NCBI RefSeq assembly: GCF_002250565.1
Contig: NZ_NMVJ01000007.1
Location: forward strand, 124,001-188,000
Length of the DNA stretch: 64,000 nucleotides
Source of the DNA: Parenemella sanctibonifatiensis
Lineage (GTDB): Bacteria; Actinomycetota; Actinomycetes; Propionibacteriales; Propionibacteriaceae
Reading direction: 5' to 3'
The position numbers and the translations under genes are program-made. This document shows, piece after piece, positions 61,553 through 64,000 of this stretch. The notes beneath the pieces are model-generated. The model searched no databases. It had not been told where the DNA came from and saw nothing but the letters and a program-made list of their open reading frames with translations. The stretch's first letter is position 1; each line of letters begins with the position of its first letter.

Positions 61553-61929
61553 AGCACCTGCTGATCTGGTTCATCAAGTTCTATCGGGCGACGATCTCAC
61601 CGTGGTATGGCCAGGTGTGCCGCTACTACCCGAGCTGCTCGGCGTACGGACTGGAAGCCGTCCAGGTGCACGGCGCGGCGAAAGGGTCCTGGCTGATCGT
61701 CAAGCGGATCACCAGCTGCCACCCGTGGCAGCCCGGTGGCTACGACCCGGTGCCGGGGACGCCGGCCTGGCAGGAATGGCAGCGCGAGCAGGCAGCCCAA
61801 CGCGACGAAGGTGACGCAGCCGCGCAGAGCAAGCACACTGGAACGGTGCGTGACGCCGACGAGCCGCGCGGCACGACAGACGAAAGCACACACGATGAGG
61901 GGACCGACCAGATGAGCCGGAGCGCTTGA
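61549..61929 (+). CDS. yidD: Membrane protein insertion efficiency factor YidD
   Basis: 126 residues. The conserved ~70-residue core reads WFIKFYRATISPWYGQVCRY, YPSCSAYGLEAVQVHGAAKG, SCHPWQPGGYDPVPG with three cysteines. A hydrophilic Asp/Glu/Thr-rich tail of about 50 residues is longer than in many homologues. It sits between rnpA and yidC and overlaps both. Confidence 0.93.
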   Translation: MKHLLIWFIKFYRATISPWYGQVCRYYPSCSAYGLEAVQVHGAAKGSWLIVKRITSCHPWQPGGYDPVPGTPAWQEWQREQAAQRDEGDAAAQSKHTGTVRDADEPRGTTDESTHDEGTDQMSRSA

Positions 61930-62951
61930 TGGACGCAATTTTTGGGTTTTTCGACACGCTGATGACGCCGATCTATGCGGCGATCTCCGGTGTGCTGGTG
62001 GCCTTCCACACGCTGTGGTCGCCCGTGCTGGGCAGCGAAGGCGGCTGGACCTGGGTGCTGTCGATCATGTGCCTCACGGTCGTGATTCGGACCCTGTTGA
62101 TCCCGCTGTTCGTCAAGCAGATTCGCAGCTCGCGCAACATGATGCACGTGCAGCCCAAGCTCAAGGCGCTGCAGGAGAAGTACGGCCACGATCGCGAGCG
62201 GTTGGGCCAGGAAACCATGAAGCTCTATCGGGAAGAGGGCGTCAACCCGATGGCGTCCTGCTTCCCGCTGCTGTTGCAGATGCCGATTCTCATCGGCCTC
62301 TATCGGGTGCTGTCGGAGGCTGCCTTCGGACGACCGCTGGGCTACTTCCTCGAGAACAACCTGTCGCTGGTCGACTCGTTGGCCAATGCTGAGATCTTCG
62401 GCGCCCGCATTTCTGACCGATTCTGGCCGATCGAGTCCTGGGGTCCGGTCCAGACCGTTGCCCTGGTGTTGATCCTCGCGATGACGGCGCTGCTCTTCTT
62501 CACCCAGCGCGAAATGATGCAGAAGAACATGTCGGCCGAGGCGATGACCGGGCCGATGGGGCAGACCCAGAAGATGATGCTCTATGGCATGCCGGTGATG
62601 TTCGCCTTCTTCGGCGTCAGCATCCCGATCGGTGTGCTCGTCTACTGGACCACCTCCAACGCCTGGACCATGGGCCAGCAGTTCCTGTTGATGCGCAACA
62701 ACCCGACCCCCGGATCGCCGGCGTACGCCGATTGGGAGGACCGGATGCGTGCCCAGGGCAAGGATCCTGAGTACGAGTCGGCCAAGCGTTCCGGCCGCAA
62801 GGTCGAAAAGCCAGCGCCGAAGCATGCCGGCACCGCCACCAAGGTGAAGCGGGGCGCCGCCGAGCCTGAGGTGGTCGAGGAGCCGGCGGAAGCACCCCGG
62901 GTGCAGCGTCAGCAGCCCCGCCGCCAGACCCGTTCCAACCGCCGCCGCTGA
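61929..62951 (+). CDS. yidC: Membrane protein insertase YidC/Oxa1
   Basis: 340 residues, the short form without the large periplasmic domain of Gram-negative YidC. The helices include GWTWVLSIMCLTVVIRTLLI (with the conserved Arg of the hydrophilic groove), PMASCFPLLLQMPILIGLYR, VALVLILAMTALLFFTQREM and MLYGMPVMFAFFGVSIPIGV. A basic tail follows (RQTRSNRRR). ATG 61929 overlaps the yidD stop; a TTG three bases earlier is also possible. Confidence 0.95.
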   Translation: MDAIFGFFDTLMTPIYAAISGVLVAFHTLWSPVLGSEGGWTWVLSIMCLTVVIRTLLIPLFVKQIRSSRNMMHVQPKLKALQEKYGHDRERLGQETMKLYREEGVNPMASCFPLLLQMPILIGLYRVLSEAAFGRPLGYFLENNLSLVDSLANAEIFGARISDRFWPIESWGPVQTVALVLILAMTALLFFTQREMMQKNMSAEAMTGPMGQTQKMMLYGMPVMFAFFGVSIPIGVLVYWTTSNAWTMGQQFLLMRNNPTPGSPAYADWEDRMRAQGKDPEYESAKRSGRKVEKPAPKHAGTATKVKRGAAEPEVVEEPAEAPRVQRQQPRRQTRSNRRR

Positions 62952-63000
62952 GCGGCGTACAACCCCCGGCCCAGAGGGCCCGAACATACGAGGAGTACGC

Positions 63001-63582
63001 GTGAGCACTGACGAGCAGGCCACCCCCGACGCGGAACAGCAGGACACCGGCGCCGTCGCGACTGCCGAGCCTGAGGCGGCCGAGAGCACCGAGGCCACCG
63101 AGTCCGACGCCCCCAAGGTCTCGGCCAAGCAGGCGGCACTCGACGAAGAATGCGACATCGCCACTGACTATCTCGAGGAGTTGATGGAGATCGCCGGTCT
63201 GGACGGCGAGTTCGATCTCTTCGTCGAGGGTGGTCGCCCCCACGTCTCGGTCGAGACAGAGTCGACCCAGCTGGTGGGCAAGGACGGCGAGGTTCTGGAT
63301 GCGCTCCAAGAGCTGTGCCGACTGGCCGTGATGACCGAGACCGGCGTACGCAGCCGGCTCATGCTGGACGTGGCTGGTCACCGGGATCAGCGCCGCCGTG
63401 AGCTGCGCGCTCTGGCCAACGACGCGATCCAAGACGTCAAGGAGAGTGGCGAGCCGGCGCGACTGTCGCCGATGAACCCCTTCGAGCGCAAGATCGTGCA
63501 CGACGCGGTCGCGGAGGCCGGTCTGGCCAGCGAGTCCGAGGGCGAAGAGCCGCAGCGTCGCGTGGTCGTTCTGCCGGCGTGA
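63001..63582 (+). CDS. khpB: Jag/KhpB RNA-binding protein
   Basis: 193 residues: an acidic disordered N-terminus (~1-45), a KH domain (EECDIATDYLEELMEIAGLD, VETESTQLVGKDGEVLDALQ) and an R3H domain (RRRELRALANDAIQDVKESG, MNPFERKIVHDAVAE). It binds RNA and in some bacteria influences cell elongation. GTG start with GAGGAGTACGC upstream. Its stop overlaps the rsmG start. Confidence 0.93.
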   Translation: MSTDEQATPDAEQQDTGAVATAEPEAAESTEATESDAPKVSAKQAALDEECDIATDYLEELMEIAGLDGEFDLFVEGGRPHVSVETESTQLVGKDGEVLDALQELCRLAVMTETGVRSRLMLDVAGHRDQRRRELRALANDAIQDVKESGEPARLSPMNPFERKIVHDAVAEAGLASESEGEEPQRRVVVLPA

Positions 63583-64000
63583 GTGAACCGGTACAGCCTG
63601 CGGGCCTCGGCGAGTCCGAGGCCCGTTCGCGTGTCCTCGCCACCGCGGGAGAGCACGCCGAGCTTCTCGAGGCGTACGCCAGCGTTCTGGTCGACCGGGG
63701 CATCGAGTGGGGGCTGATCGGGCCCCGTGAGGGTGGCCGGATCTGGGAACGGCACCTGCTGAACTGTGCCGGGCTGGCCGAGCTGGTGAGCCCGGACGCC
63801 CGGGTCGGGGATGTCGGCAGCGGTGCCGGCCTGCCAGGGCTGGTGCTGGCGATTCAGCGCCCCGACGTGACGGTGGTGTTGATCGAGTCGCTGCTGCGGC
63901 GCACCACCTTCCTGCAGGGCGTGGTGGACGAGCTCGGCCTGGCCAACGTTGAGGTGGTTCGTTCCCGCGCCGAGGATCTGCCGGCCGATCAGGCCGGTTT
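63579..64000 (+). CDS. rsmG: 16S rRNA (guanine-N7)-methyltransferase RsmG, 3' end beyond the window
   Basis: First 140 codons of rsmG (gidB). Landmarks are ERHLLNCAGLAELV, the SAM-binding VGDVGSGAGLPGLVLAIQRP, VVLIESLLRRTTFLQGVVDE and VEVVRSRAEDLP. It methylates G527 (E. coli numbering) of 16S rRNA; loss gives low-level streptomycin resistance. GTG 63579 overlaps the khpB TGA. parA/parB usually follow beyond this point. Confidence 0.95.
   Translation, partial: MSEPVQPAGLGESEARSRVLATAGEHAELLEAYASVLVDRGIEWGLIGPREGGRIWERHLLNCAGLAELVSPDARVGDVGSGAGLPGLVLAIQRPDVTVVLIESLLRRTTFLQGVVDELGLANVEVVRSRAEDLPADQAG

Overview
The window is very GC-rich and has the replication-origin region of an actinobacterial chromosome at its right end. 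Gene order there (rsmG, jag/khpB, yidC, yidD, rnpA, rpmH, dnaA, oriC, dnaN, recF, DUF721, gyrB, gyrA, DUF3566 gene, tRNA-Ile), a MurJ with a fused pseudokinase beside sigM, a DUF6049 protein, GTG starts and many 4-nt start/stop overlaps all point to Actinobacteria. Propionibacteriales/Propionibacteriaceae is my best guess, but it is an inference from gene style and not a sequence match.

Layout. 1-8 kb: small accessory and metabolic genes: a lipoprotein, a frameshifted antitoxin, an HxlR regulator divergent from a DUF899/hydrolase pair, a manganese (yybP-ykoY) riboswitch with mntP, a ParE-type toxin-antitoxin pair, a luciferase-like oxidoreductase and deoC. 8-14 kb: an Hsp90-family ATPase coupled to a large helical protein, a divergent TPR protein and an MFS exporter. 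14-19 kb: a four-gene sugar operon (two TIM-barrel isomerases, two Gfo/Idh/MocA dehydrogenases) bordered by palindromic repeats, then a TRIC-type channel. 19-25.5 kb: pyruvate:quinone oxidoreductase (poxB) and a 1277-residue LPXTG surface protein whose leader carries twenty GCGAAA units directly behind a near-consensus promoter. 25.5-28 kb: a decayed plasmid remnant (frameshifted parA, small RHH gene, rep-like fragment, another frameshifted gene) abutting an IS481 fragment. 28-37 kb: SDR, Rho-N protein, CCA-adding enzyme, DUF6049 protein, MurJ-pseudokinase and SigM. 37-43 kb: truncated globin, heparinase-like protein, SorC regulator, CYTH protein, DUF3566-flanking tRNA-Ile. 43-64 kb: the gyrA/gyrB/dnaA/oriC core, interrupted by a TspO-like gene between gyrB and gyrA and by about 5.5 kb of membrane and redox genes between gyrB and the DUF721 gene.

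The core genes cover replication initiation (DnaA, beta clamp, RecF), topology (gyrase), membrane insertion (YidC/YidD) and lipid II export (MurJ with SigM). Apart from these, the most unusual content is DNA-level structure: at least four families of dispersed palindromes, two of which show compensatory base changes between copies; short tandem duplications that begin at the stop codons of two unrelated genes; and the hexanucleotide tract in front of the surface protein. Several genes carry single-base frameshifts, clustered in the plasmid remnant.
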